From Aradus depressus (Eukaryota > Arthropoda > Insecta > Hemiptera > Aradidae), in assembly GCA_963662175.1 (NCBI GenBank), contig OY759224.1, positions 28,777,489-28,841,488 of the forward strand: a DNA stretch of 64,000 nucleotides, given 5' to 3'. The position numbers were made by a program, and so were the translations under genes. Below are positions 45,825 to 57,529 of this stretch, in pieces (the first letter of the stretch is position 1; every line of letters begins with the position of its first letter). The notes beneath the pieces were generated by a model. That model was given only the letters and a program-made list of their open reading frames with translations. It was not told the DNA's origin and did not search any database.

Positions 45825-46640
45825 GGGGAAGTTATGTAATCGGTCAGAAATTTCATGTTTTCCGACGATCTCAGATTTTCGAACTACTATTATACTAAAA
45901 ATACAAAAAAGGAACAAAAAAAGTTGTCGGTGAATCACTGGCAATGTACTTCCTCAGAAGAAATTAATCAATTAACTTTTCGGTCACCCAAAAAAAAAAA
46001 AAAAATAAAAAAAAAATAGCGGGGGGATCACTCAGCCCCCTGTGGCCTCCCCTGCCTCCATTAAGTTGGAGGAATTGGGATGGATGGCAGATATGCGGGG
46101 TTGTTCGAGGGGTCTCGAACTTAAAGTTATTTAATTATTACATTTATTCTGTACATATTTTTATATTTATTTATTTTATACATATTTTATATTTATTTTC
46201 TTATTTTCTACATATTCCTGTTCACTTCTCTCTTGCTTCTCTTTATTTGTGTTAACTATTGTGTATTACCTGTTTACATGTATTCTTATAGTCAGCACGT
46301 CTACTTATTGTTTTTGTACAGATTGTATTATGTTGTACATTATTTTATTTTATCTTATTTTGTGTGTATTGCCATTTATTATTTTATTTATTATTTTTTT
46401 TTTTTACTTTTACAGCTGTACGACGTATGGAGGCAGTTATGTAATCTGTCAGAAATTTCATGTTTTCCGACGATCTCAGATTTTCGAATGTACTTCCCTA
46501 GAAGGAATCAATCAACTTTTTGGTCATCCTTCAAAATCAGACGATCGTTAACGCTAAAATTCATTGTTGACTTTTACAGGGGCTTCTAAATCTTGACACT
46601 AAATTTTATAGATGTTAGCGATTGTAGATTCTAATGGTAA
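45825..46640. repeat. Repeat family C fragments around T/A-rich low-complexity DNA
   Basis: Copies of gtaatcggtcagaaatttca and tcggtgaatcactggcaatg (45830-45985) and a third part at 46420-46635, separated by AT-rich sequence. The word acttttacagctgtac occurs at 45800 and again at 46406, so a segment has been duplicated. Confidence 0.6.
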
Positions 46641-47033
46641 GAATATTGAGGACTCGATCCAGTGTATATGCCTTCTCCCCAACCCTGCTTATTCATAGTA
46701 AGTCATTTTAATGTTTACTCTTTATTATGTTCCACCTATTTGTCTATTTCCATGATTATCAATGTTTATGATTAGTACTCATAGTTAATTTTAATGTTTA
46801 GTAATGTATTCATAGTAAGTCAGGTTCAATTTTTAACTCGTTACAATGTCTATTTTAACGTTCAGTAATGTTTATCAACACACTAATTTTGTTTTAATTG
46901 TGATTCTAATCTTGATTCCCCTAATCTTGATGTTTGTAGGCCCTGATGATGATATAAAATATATCGAAACGTTGGCGTTTGAATAGTGTTTTACCTGTTT
47001 TCTTCCTTCTTTGACTGACCCTCAATATTCCTA
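46636..47033 (+). repeat. Penelope-type terminus inserted in family C
   Basis: Begins aagaatattgaggactcgat and ends ccctcaatattcctac (inverse word). The hairpin at 46943-46970 has CTGATGA, T, a 6-bp GATATA/TATATC stem and GAAAC. It is followed by gttggcgtttgaatagtgtt. Family C resumes at 47035. Confidence 0.55.
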
Positions 47034-47034
47034 C

Positions 47035-47460
47035 AACGAAATTTCATGTCGATACATTCATAACATTGGCAGTTATTGGGGTTTTTGAGTTGAAAAATTA
47101 TAAGTGTCGTCTTTATGGGGTTTTGAATTCACTAATGAAATATTGATTCAATACTTTCATTAAAACCACAGTTATTATAGTATTCGAGTTAAGCTTCTCA
47201 TTAGAGAGTTCTATGTTTACATATAAAATTTCGTGTCGATACATTCATTCTATCGGGAGTTATATTTACAGACACACAAACTTTTTTTTTCCATACTTGG
47301 AATCTAGAGGTCTTAGTTGATAAATTTGTGTTGACAAAGTACACTGGCGGTGATTAACCGACTTTTTTTTCATTTTCCCTCCGAAAATTTCGGTGAAAAG
47401 ACAACATCGAATTTCTCTCCGATTACATAACTTCCCCTATACTACGTTTAGCTGAGGAAG
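47035..47460 (+). repeat. Repeat family C, continuation
   Basis: cgaaatttcatgtcgataca, cattctatcgggagttatat and cataacttcccctatactac. Confidence 0.75.
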
Positions 47461-48323
47461 TAATTAGAGAAAACACCCCTACATAAAGAAGCCTACTTTC
47501 CATCGGTATAGTCTATTCAAAAAATTCCAACTTGAATATCCTGTTTAATTCCAACTCAACAAAAACACCTTTCTTGTCTTTCAGAACAAGAAAAGTGAAA
47601 GACCATAATCTACTTTTAAAAGAAATTTGGAAGGTTCATGGATAAAGTAAAAGCAAATTTGTTCAAAGAAAATGTGAAAGCCAAATTCAAAAGATTCTAG
47701 ATTAAATAAAAAAAACAAAAAAAAAAACGCTTAGTGCCACTTACTTAGTCGACCTACAAATACATTTCTTGTTAAGCTGTGAATATAATATATAATATAT
47801 TCACACCTTAACAAGAAATGTGTTTGTAGTGATATATTAAAGCACTTATTATATATTATATCACTTATTATACATTATATCACTTATTATTATTTTTCAT
47901 TTTGTTTTCTACTTTTCCCTCAGATTATTAAAGTTACCCCAGGTATAAATTCTAAACCTGATTATGAAGCTTTTCAAGGGAAAATATATATTTAAGTTTA
48001 GAATTTTCATTCTGCTTCTTCATGAGGTTAAGTTTTCTTGTGTTTTTTAAATTTCTGACTTTTAAGGGTATCACGTCTAAATATCTACTCCAAAATACCA
48101 AACGACAAAATATCTAATTTAAAAATACCATGGTGTATAATATCTAAAACTTAGATATCATATTCTATAATATCTTTTTTTTTGTAATTTACAAATAGCT
48201 ATTTACAACTGTATACAAATAAATACAATAAGCAAATGTGCTAATAAAGAGATAATGGCAATGTCAAAATGTCATGAGGGGAGAACTGACACTCTCTAAT
48301 CACTGTTTTTCTCTTGTTAATAG

Positions 48324-48668
48324 CTAATCACTGTCACTGTCACTGCTTCCGCTCAGGAGGTCTCTAGGCCATTGGCGCTTAAGCCGTCGTTGGGGAAGTG
48401 TGACAGAATGGAGGGCATGGACTAGAGGATTATTGTGGGAACTAAAAAGGGAAAATAATTTTTTATATTTGGATTTAGCGACTTCAGTGACGAAAGGTAC
48501 GTTAAGGTCAGTGTGAAGGGTTTTGTTGGAGACGTAATAAGGAGCATTGGCTATTGTACTAAGGATTTTGGATTGAAAAGATTGGATGCGCTGGAGATTG
48601 GAAGCCTTGGCAGAACCCCAGAATTCAAGTCCGTAAGTCCACATGTGTTTGAGTACTGCGTAATATCT
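48324..48668 (-). pseudogene. Jockey-type LINE RT C-terminal end
   Basis: The - frame reads YYAVLKHMWTYGLEFWGSAK, LQRIQSFQSKILSTIANAPY and YVSNKTLHTDLNVPFVTEVA, then a short Ser/Asp tail and a stop at 48324. Jockey elements end with PIWTYG-QLWG...IQ-FQSK-LR-I-NAPWYV-N--LH-DL. It starts inside the domain, so the element is 5'-truncated. Confidence 0.85.
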
Positions 48669-49274
48669 GTAATATCTAAAACTTAAATATAATATTCTAT
48701 AATATCTAAAACTATTGATTTTCAGCCATATTGTGTTCTAGCCCGGTCTATAAGCTCTGAAGGGAGAGCGAAAACGAAATTCGTGCTGGTGAGGTACATA
48801 ACCGGTGATTCAACGACTACTTTAGTATATGAATTCTTTTTGAACAATGAGAAAAATATTCCGTTGTATAAAGAAGAATTTAAACCCATCGTCAGTTCTG
48901 AAAGAATAAAGACTTCCGTAGAAGACCATCATGAGGGGAGGACGAGGCGTGACCAGGACGGCTTTAACAGATTCATAGAGTCCAGGACGAGGCGGCTCCT
49001 CCAAAGGAAGACATTTCTGATGATTGGAGTCCTGCAGGACCTCCTGTCATTAACGATATAATGAGGCCTTCTTCCCTTCATCAGTCTTCTTGGACAGTCC
49101 AGAGTTTTTGTTGAAGACTCTTCAATGATCAGAAAATGTCTTTAGTGTCACTAGACAAACAATCTGCAGTCTGGCAGTCACCAATGAACATCCCCAGCAC
49201 AAATTCATCAAATAAGTTTTCGCTCTACCTTGAAAACCAATCGACCGTATTGGATAAAAATCAATAATTGACGA

Positions 49275-49560
49275 GGGCGCCGGTAGCTCAGAGAAAGTGT
49301 GCTAGCTATCTAAGCTCAAGAACGCGGATTGGAATCTCGGCTGAGGCCCTTAGGTTTTTTATCTAGGAGCTGAAAAAACCTTGAGCACTCCGTCCTTTGG
49401 ATCGGACGTTAAGCGATGTCAGGTACTCGTTGAAGACTCCTATCCTTGGAGAATAAACCTAGGTAGGCAAAATTTAGCACTCTCACAGTAGACGAAACAG
49501 CGCTCTGGTAGCAGACGATATGACTTCGTAGTTAAAGCCCGGACATGAGTCACAATAACT
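49275..49560 (+). repeat. SINE family A, near full length
   Basis: gggcgccggtagctcagaga ... cccggacatgagtcacaata. B-box diverged (gcggattggaatctcg). Confidence 0.88.
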
Positions 49561-50059
49561 AGTTACTTTGAAATATTCCCAACAGAAATTTATTTTCCAT
49601 TTTTTGGGGTGCTATAACTTTCGTCGTGTTGATCTTATCTCAAATCTCGAATATGTTAACGATTGGAAATTCAATAACGAACATTTTTGGTATAAACAAA
49701 TTTTTCGATAGGACAAACCGTTTTCGGGTAAATCAAGGAAACGTCTAAAAATATGTGTGTTTCAGGACCGGATGACCTGCGAAAAATAATGTTGAATATC
49801 CGATTTCGGCCAAAATCTAATCAGATCTAAGGTACCTAGCACATGTTACTTGTTCATTTCGAATTTCAAGTTCATAGCTACAATCGTTTTCTGCGTTAGA
49901 TCACTTATAATATTGCGAAAATGGTCAAAAACTATTCAAGGGACCATGAAAATGTGAAAATACGTAAAAAATTCGATCTCGGATTTTCGCACGATTACAA
50001 TACTTCATTATACTATAGGTATAAGAAACTAAAAATACCGACATTTTTCCAGAAGCATA

Positions 50060-50350
50060 CATAAGGACTCTCAGACTGGAAGATGAGAAGAAGCCGCTTG
50101 GAGTTGCTCTTTACTCATGAGGCCGCTCAAGATTACTCCACAGTAAGCAGTGAACCCTGGCGACTCTTACTGTACTTATCAGTCCATTAGCTTGGGACTC
50201 TTCCTGATAAGAAAGACTCCTCCAAGTCACGTTTCCCCCCCTACTGAAGAGCTGTCTCATGTTAAAGTGCCCCAGGTCCCGACCCTTCTGCACTATCTAA
50301 TGAAGAAAATAAGCCTCCATTGGGTGTTGATGCTAATCTTTAACATGCCA
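50060..50350. other. Unassigned GC-richer segment
   Basis: Contains opposing 60-67-codon frames without recognisable domains. Possibly retroelement debris. Confidence 0.25.
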
Positions 50351-50445
50351 TAACCACAACCACAAAACTATATTTTGAAAAAAAAAGAATATATCCAAGC
50401 AATATAAGGGTCTATTATAGAAAAATCATCAGTGAAGGCGTTGAA

Positions 50446-50619
50446 GGCGCCGATAGCTCAGTGGTATGCGTGCTTGCCTTCTGAGCTCAAGAACGTGGGT
50501 TCGAAACCCGATCGAGGCCCTTAGTTTATTTTATCTGGGAGGTAAAATGAACTTAAGCACGCTGTGGCTGTACGGGTCAGGTACTCGTTAAAGACCCCTG
50601 CCCTAGGTGAATAAAAATT
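50446..50619 (+). repeat. SINE family A, 3'-truncated
   Basis: Intact head ggcgccgatagctcagtggt and B-box gtgggttcgaaacccg. The body is shortened and stops at gtgaataaaaattt, joining a family C fragment. Confidence 0.88.
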
Positions 50620-50821
50620 TGATATGTGCATTCAAAACCTCAAAAGGATGACACTTATTAATTTTCAGCGGAATTCTAGAACTTTAATATCTGCTGATGA
50701 AATGTATTTATCGACACAACATTTAGTGTGAGGATTTAGGAGCCCTTGTCTTAGTCAACTGTTGAATATTAGCGCAGACAGTCAACTAGTTTTGGAGAGG
50801 GGGGGAGGGGGGGGGGGGGGG
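50620..50821 (-). repeat. Repeat family C fragment ending in poly(G)
   Basis: aggatgacacttattaattt and gaggatttaggagcccttgt, then a G-rich run at about 50796-50821. Confidence 0.7.
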
Positions 50822-51204
50822 AGTTAAATATTTTTTGTTGAAATGAAAAATGTGAAATTTAGGTGAAGACATAAAACAAAAATATACTGAGTATAATGGA
50901 GAAGAAAAAAAAAAATTATCAGATGAATCGAAGAATTCACGATAAAAAAATTATTGTCTTGAACGGATTAGGTTTCGATAAACAAATACAAAGAAACTGG
51001 ATACAAAAAAAAATAAATAAATAAATAAAAGTGAAATTTAAACAAAAAGAATGTTGAGAGGATTCGACATCAAGATAAAATGAAAAAACCAGTTTGTGAG
51101 AATTTAGTTAGGAACTTTATGGCTTGGGTATGTGGGGTTTATCTGAAGTTGGGGCTGGAGGCGAGAAGAGAGCCCTGCTTTGAGGGAGTCAATATATTAG
51201 GCAG

Positions 51205-51268
51205 ATCTCACACTCTCTCTCCTATATGCATACATATGTATATGCATACATTTATATGCATATATGAT
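51205..51268. repeat. ATGCATACATAT-type microsatellite
   Basis: Alternating tatgcatacatatgtatatg units, self-complementary. Confidence 0.6.
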
Positions 51269-51339
51269 CTCTGAAAAGACCTTGGAAAATTTGGTAAAGT
51301 TTAGGCAATTTCGGGGGACTTGAGACAAGAGATGAAAGT

Positions 51340-51785
51340 TGGGGCGATGTCGGTCACCAATACGAATTAAGCAATTATGTTATCGCTCTCTCTCCAAAAT
51401 CAATCAATCCTGAATCCTAATACTACATTGTGTGTCAGTACATTCATTATATCAACAGTTATTTGGGGATATTCGTGTTGAGCCCCCATCTCTGATTCCC
51501 ACCCTTCCCTTGAACAGATTCAGTGAAACATTGGTAGGTTTCATCCTTATGGGGTTTTGAATTTAAATATAAAAATTCATAGCGATACATTCATTACTTC
51601 GGCAGTTATTTGGATTTTTGATTTGAGTCCCCCTCTGATCCTCTCCTCCCCTTCGGCTGATTCCGCTAAAAATTAATAGGTGTCGTCCTTAAAGAGTTCT
51701 AGATACACATATAAAATGTCGTGTTGATTCATTCATTCTATCAGAAAGTATCGTATACACAGACACACAGACCGAAAGATTTTTT
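51340..51785 (+). repeat. Repeat family C, long copy
   Basis: gttatcgctctctctccaaa, cagtacattcattatatcaa, ttcggctgattccgctaaaa and a cacagacacacagaccgaaa end. Confidence 0.8.
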
Positions 51786-51786
51786 G

Positions 51787-52646
51787 CAATAGACTCTCCC
51801 TTATCTGGCGTTGCCGGGACCGACGTGACGCCGGATAACGGAAATCATTAATTAATGAGAAAAATATATCAATTGAGGAGATTGGAGCCAGAGCGGACCA
51901 ACCCACAATTTTTCGGAAAATGAGTTATTACCATCCTGATGTTGGCATAGGTTCCCTTTTTCAAAACCAGTGTGGATCACTTAGTTTCTTCACTTCAGTG
52001 AAGATAGCAGCACTTTAAGTTTAGTCCACAAGTATTTTGTGCATATATTTTCAAAGTCACAATGGATCATACGGCCTTCAAAAACTTTATAGAACACAAA
52101 AAGGGATCACTCATCCAATACTATTCTAAAATTTCAAATATAAATAAATATTTGGGGCCCATTTATGGAGATAAACAAAATGTACTCAATTTTCAATTGC
52201 CATTTTCTACCTGTTCAGTTTCAACCAGTTGGTCCGCTCTGGCTCCAAACTCCTCAATTAAAGCATAAAAAAAGTGTTTTTAGGTGAGCTGAGGAATAAA
52301 ACACGTATGTATTTTGTTGATAACATTTATTAAATTGACAAACTTTGTTTTTCTAATCTAATTTTTTTTATAAATGTTTGATTTTCAACTATGTATTTAT
52401 TATAATTTATTTATAGGATATTAGTGAAGTAATAAACTATTGTATTAGCGTTCCCTTCATTATAAATACAATGTACATATGTATGTATGTACAATAAAAA
52501 TACATAAAAGATTCGTGAGTTACGGAATTATTATGTTCTCGTAAACACACGTGGCTCATATAATTCATAATCTAATAATTGAATGTTAATTTTAATTTAA
52601 TAAATTGATATTATTTTGCGAGCGCCGTATAAGGGAGAGTCTATTG
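51787..52646. mobile_element. Tigger-like element with nested inner TIRs
   Basis: Outer TIR CAATAGACTCTCCCTTATCT, with the right end in inverse CAATAGACTCTCCCTTATAC. Inside, 51871-51902 (aattgaggagattggagcca...) is repeated in inverse at 52229-52259 with one mismatch. A 69-codon + ORF at 52062-52268 (HTAFKNFIEHKKGSLIQYYS) has no recognised domain and overlaps the inner right TIR. Confidence 0.65.
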
Positions 52647-53487
52647 TATTTCAATTGTGGTATTAGAGGGTCGGAAAAAATGAAATTCCGATGAAAACTA
52701 GACATCGAATTTCTGGCAAATTAAATAACTTCCAATATAATTCGTATTGCTGGGGAAGTAATGCGACACAATAACTTCCATGCGTGTGGCCTAAAAACTT
52801 TGAATAATAGTTTATGATCATAATATATTATAGTTTATTTTATCAAAATTTCGTAAGTTAAATCAGCCCATAAATAATACATGTATACAATTTTATTATT
52901 AAAAAATAAATTATATATACCACGAGAGTCCGATTAACACGAAATTCATTCCATAAAGAGTTCATTCGTATCGGCAAAATTCGAAACGTGAAAGAACGTT
53001 GGGAAGAAGTACATCTAAAATTGCTTTAAATGTATTTTTGAAAAAAAAAAAAATTAAATAAGTGAAAAATAATATTAAAAATTAATTAGAAAAATCATTA
53101 AATTTAACAACATAAAAACATGGCGCTTTTTCTCATAATAGTTGAACACTAATTATGGTTATTGTTTAAAAATCAATTATCTTCAGAAAAAGGATAACTT
53201 GAGTTTATTTGTAATGAATCTTCAGTAATATAAATGATAATAATTGTACTCAGTTAAAAATCACAGGAAAAATAATAACTTTTAAATTGATAATAAAAAT
53301 AAAATTGCTTGCAGTTAATAACTTTTAAATGAGATTAAAAAAATATTTATATTGAGGTTAAAAATTTTAGAATTTATCTAATAAAATTACATCAGAAGAT
53401 GTACCATAATTAGAGACTGTACCAAAATAAAACTTCTCTGTTTTAACAAAAATCGGTAGGAGAGCCATCAGTAATGGAGTAAATAAG

Positions 53488-53711
53488 GGCGCCGATAGGT
53501 CAGAGAAGAAACGTGCATGCCTATTGAGCTCAAGATTGCCAGAAACCGAGCCGAGGAAAAAACCCTGAGCACGCAGTCCTTCGGATGGGACGTTAAACAA
53601 TGGTCCCAAGCCTGTACGAGTCGGGCTCATGTTCAACAGAGCGAGAAAAGGGCGCTCTGGAAGTAGGCGATATGATCTTTTAGTGGAAGCCCGGGCATGT
53701 AACAATAACTA
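53488..53711 (+). repeat. SINE family A, internally deleted
   Basis: gggcgccgataggtcagaga, cttcggatgggacgttaaac, gctctggaagtaggcgatat and cccgggcatgtaacaata. Confidence 0.85.
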
Positions 53712-53789
53712 AATAATATTTTAAAACCAATCGACCGATTTGAATGAAAATCAAAACGTGCCTTACTCAGACCATTTTCAATCCTCATA

Positions 53790-53990
53790 TACTATTTACG
53801 GTTGTCTTCTTTGATATTGTGTGTAAAGAGAGTTGTTAATAATAAACTTCTGTTTTTCTTTAAGGTCTTATCTCCCAATTTATTAATTTTTCACTATTTT
53901 TTCTTCATAAGAACTTTCGTCAAACAGTTTCGGGCTTTGCCCATTCTCAATGACTTCAAATTATGGTAAACATGACTCTCCTTTTAGTTC
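53790..53990 (-). repeat. Penelope-type terminus with GGGC/GCCC hairpin
   Basis: On the - strand at 53950-53926: TTGAGAA, T, GGGC-AAA-GCCC, GAAAC. The stem is perfect, although the first base of the CTGANGA box is altered. Flanked by AT-rich terminal sequence. Confidence 0.45.
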
Positions 53991-54049
53991 TTTTCTCTTT
54001 CCATAATACTTTTAAGAGTATTTACGTCCGTAAGAAAAAAAAAAAAAAA

Positions 54050-54330
54050 AAGGAAATTTACTGTTGATTTATTTATTACTTTGGCAGTTATTGGGGAATT
54101 TGTGTTAAGCCCCCTTCCTTAATCCCCCTCCTCTATAGCCTATCTTGCTGAAAATTAATAGATGTTGTCCTTATCGGGTTGTAGATACAATAAGAAATTT
54201 CGTGACAATACATTTATTTTATCGGGAGTTATCGTGTCCACAGACATACATAATGTTACTTTTCCAGTTTTACGGTTATGCAATAGATCAGAAATTTCAG
54301 TTGAATTTTCCCCAGAATTTCATGTTTTTT
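54050..54330 (+). repeat. Repeat family C
   Basis: ctttggcagttattggggaa, atcttgctgaaaattaatag and tttatcgggagttatcgtgt. Confidence 0.75.
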
Positions 54331-54399
54331 GGCCACAAAAATGGCGGCAAAAAAATATATGCATTTCTGTCAGAATAAATTTCTGCGATCTGTGTCGGT

Positions 54400-54580
54400 A
54401 TAGTGTCGTGGTTTTGGCTAACACTATCTGTAGCACGAAGTTCAAAAGTGACATTTAAGTTTGTAGATTGTCATATTTTTAAGTCACACTTTTGAATTTT
54501 GTGCTCAGAATGGTATAATCCAAACCGTTACACTTTATGTATATTTTTTTGTGGAATTAGACAATATAAAAGTTTAAAAA
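54400..54580 (+). repeat. Penelope-type terminus, decayed
   Basis: aaccgttacactttatgtat then ttttgtggaattagacaata and aaaagttt, as at 22455-22560. Confidence 0.45.
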
Positions 54581-54589
54581 ATTCTTTAT

Positions 54590-54745
54590 ATATTTCCGTC
54601 TGTCTGTGTGTGTTCCTGTGAACACGATAAATGCCAATAGAATGAATATATCGACAATTTTAACCAAATGAGGATGACATATTGATTTTCAGCTATATCG
54701 ACGAAAGGGTGTTCAGAAAAGATCGAGTAATATGAAATTTTGGTA
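54590..54745 (-). repeat. Repeat family C fragment
   Basis: gaacacgataaatgccaata, gaatgaatatatcgacaat and attttcagctatatcgac. Confidence 0.65.
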
Positions 54746-54929
54746 AAAAAATTCATTATGGCGGAATAAAAACGCATGTGACAATGTAGCACGTGCTTGT
54801 GGTTTGTTCGTGGATGAACTTTGTGGTTTGTACGTCAGATGTTGAACGAAACGTTCGGTAAAGTAACACCGCCGTTTATACAAAAACAAAAAAAATAATA
54901 ATATTAAAAAATAAATAAAAAAAGAGAAG

Positions 54930-55205
54930 TTGTGTACCAGGAAGACATTTTTTTCTGATGAGTCTTCGATAAATTATCTATTTTATCCGGTCGATTAAGG
55001 AGGGTAAGTCTATACGTGCGTTCGAGCTCGGGTGTCCAGAAACCTGACAACTGAGCAGGCGGCTGCTCCCACGAGGTAGCAGAAGGGTTTCTCAACAGCT
55101 CAACCCTGTCTTCAGGGGCGACTTTCGACTTAACTGGATGTAGACAGGGCCCTGCAACGGGGGCCGCCCGTGTGTAATTAACAATAACGCCGCCCCCCTC
55201 CACAA
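54930..55205. other. GC-rich segment, probable retroelement UTR
   Basis: A sharply GC-rich 270-bp block with abrupt AT-rich borders. The - frame is open for 99 codons but without a known domain. The composition resembles the LINE 3' UTR at 20014-20239. Class uncertain. Confidence 0.3.
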
Positions 55206-55277
55206 TTAAAGTACCCGAATGTTTTTATATTTTTTTCCTTTACATTTTGAATAAGATAATGATTTTTATTTTTAAAA

Positions 55278-55597
55278 CGGGCTTTAACTACGAGGTCATA
55301 TCGCTTACTACCAGAGCGCTCTTTCGACACTCTCGTAGACATCAGCCCGACTCTACTATGAGAGTCCTAAATTTTGCCTACCCTAAATTTTTTTTCACCT
55401 AGGGCAGGGGTCTTTAACTAGTACCTAACATCGTAACAGGCTCGGGACCATCGCTTAACGTCCCATCCGAAGGACGGCATGCTTAAGTTTATTTCACCTC
55501 CCAGATAAAATAAACTAAGGGCCTTGGTCGGATTTCGAACCCATGTTCTTGAGCTCAGAAGAAAACCACGCATACCACTGAGCTACCGGCGCCCTCG
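55278..55597 (-). repeat. SINE family A, nearly full length
   Basis: Complete - head gggcgccggtagctcagtgg at 55597. Lacks only the last bases of the tail. Confidence 0.92.
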
Positions 55598-55819
55598 TGT
55601 TTGATATAGGTAATATTAAAAAACATAATAGCATTTTTTTTTAAATACAACTTTTAGTTTAGTAAAGTAGTTTTTAAGGAACACAAGTCAATTTTTTTTC
55701 AAATAAAACTAGAAACTTTCTCATCACAAATAATCATTTCTGGCCTTAATGGAAGCAAAATTTTCTACAGCACTTTTTGGGTCAATAGAATTCAAGAGAT
55801 CACTTTCGATGGATAATAA

Positions 55820-56400
55820 CCAACGGGTGTGACAATAAGGGATGGATAATAACCCTTCCGGTATTATCGTGATCACAGACATTGATAGTAGGAAGTGGAT
55901 CAGTGATTGGCATCAATAAATCAATAAATAACGATTTTTTTCCCCCTCCAGAAGTACAGAGGTTATGTAAATGAACAAAAATTGGAATTCAAATATGAAA
56001 AAAAAAAAAGTCACAGAATCACAAACAATGTACTTCCCCAGAACGAATTAATCAATCGACCATTTGAGCCGAAAATCAATAATTGACTTCGGGGGTTCTG
56101 AATCCTTATACCAATTTTTGTGTCGATACATTCTTTACATCGGCAGTTATTGAGATTTTTGAGTTGAGCCCACCTCATGATTCCCCTTCCCTTTGGTCGA
56201 TTTGGCTGAAAAATGACAGTTAACGTCGTCAGAGAGTTCCAAATTCATATATAAAATTTCGTGTCGATACATTCATTCTATCAGGAGTTATCGTATTCAC
56301 AGACAGACATTTTATTTATCATATTTGGAATCTAGAGGTCGGAAAACATGAAATTCTGACCGATTACATAACTTCCCCTATATAACTGAGGAAGTGAAAA
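55820..56400 (+). repeat. Repeat family C, long copy
   Basis: caatgtacttccccagaacg, ccatttgagccgaaaatcaa, cgatacattctttacatcgg, gtcgatttggctgaaaaatg, cattctatcaggagttatcg and ttccccta...gaggaagtg at the end. Confidence 0.8.
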
Positions 56401-56447
56401 TACTGTCCTATAAATAAATAACTTTCTCAAAAATTACCAATTCAAAA

Positions 56448-56563
56448 TTTCATGAGACAGATATGTTATTACTGTTCACCATCTGAGTCACATCATAGCA
56501 TATCATTTCATGAGACAGATATGTTATTACTGTTCACCATCTGAGTCACATCATAGCATAGCA
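56448..56563. repeat. 58-bp tandem duplication
   Basis: Two adjacent copies of a unit starting ttcatgagacagatatgtta and containing tcaccatctgagtcacatca. They differ only at the junctions (catatcatt against catagcatt). Confidence 0.85.
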
Positions 56564-56856
56564 TTTTTTTTTTGTTAAATAACTTTTTTAATGAGTAACC
56601 TAATTATAAAAATGTCGATTATCATTAAATATGAAACATTTATGACGTAGGACGGCCCCATTAGCCGATAATGGCTTTGAGTATGTTAATAATTGATTAG
56701 TATTAAGACCCAGTTAGGTCCTATGTAACTTTGTTATGTAGAAAGACTTATTTATTATTGATATTCAATATTTTTGAGTTGTACATTAAAATTAATAATA
56801 TATGAAGCAGGTATTAAAAAAAAATGTTTAAAAGAAATTTTGTTATACAAACAAGC

Positions 56857-57149
56857 CAGTTTTGTAGAGAACAACCCCTCCCGACTGTCAAATTCGTTAC
56901 ATACTGGTAATCCTGGGTATATGAAAGTAATGTTTTGAAGAGAACATCCCCTCCCGACTGTCAAATTCGTTACATACTGGTAATCCTGGGTACATGAAAG
57001 TAATGTTTTGAAGAGAACATCCCCTCACGACTGTCAAATTCGTTACATACAGGTAATCCTGGGTATATGAAAGTAATGTTTTGTATAGAACATCCCCTCC
57101 CGACTGTCAAATTCGTTAGATACTGGTAATCCTGGGTATATGAAAGTAA
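56857..57149. repeat. 73-bp minisatellite, about four units
   Basis: Units begin agaacatcccctcccgactg and continue tcaaattcgttacatactgg, taatcctgggtatatgaaag. Unit starts are at 56868, 56941, 57014 and 57087, an exact 73-bp period with a few substitutions. Confidence 0.92.
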
Positions 57150-57182
57150 GGGAGTCTGTACAAAACTGGTTGGTATAAGAAT

Positions 57183-57335
57183 GTCCCTAGGGTAAATCAA
57201 AATTTAGGTTATGCAAAATTTAAGACTCCCATAGTCTACATAAGTCAGGCACATGTCCACCAAAATGACGAAAAAACGCTATGGTAGTAGGCGATATGAC
57301 CTCGTATAAAACCCGGGTATGTCACAATAACTAAC
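57183..57335 (+). repeat. SINE family A 3' part
   Basis: agggtaaatcaaaatttagg ... ggtagtaggcgatatgacct ... acccgggtatgtcacaata. Confidence 0.8.
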
Positions 57336-57529
57336 TTTTTGTTTTAGAGGTGGAAGACCTAAATTTTGCCTAATCAGGTTTAGTGACCTATGTCTTTATG
57401 TCTTTAACATATAACATCGTAACATCTCGGTACCATCGGTATATATCAAATATATATTTTTAATTCATGAAAACATGGTGATTTCAGTTTAAAGACAAAC
57501 TCAATGTTTTATGAGAGGTAATAAAATTG

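Noticed and set aside
48783..49061. 92-codon + ORF (MLVRYITGDSTTTLVYEFF...)
   Set aside because: Begins in a repeat family C-like end and has no recognisable motif; likely chance.
54904..55203. 99-codon - ORF in a GC-rich block as a host gene
   Set aside because: Abrupt compositional borders and no domain; more likely retroelement UTR.
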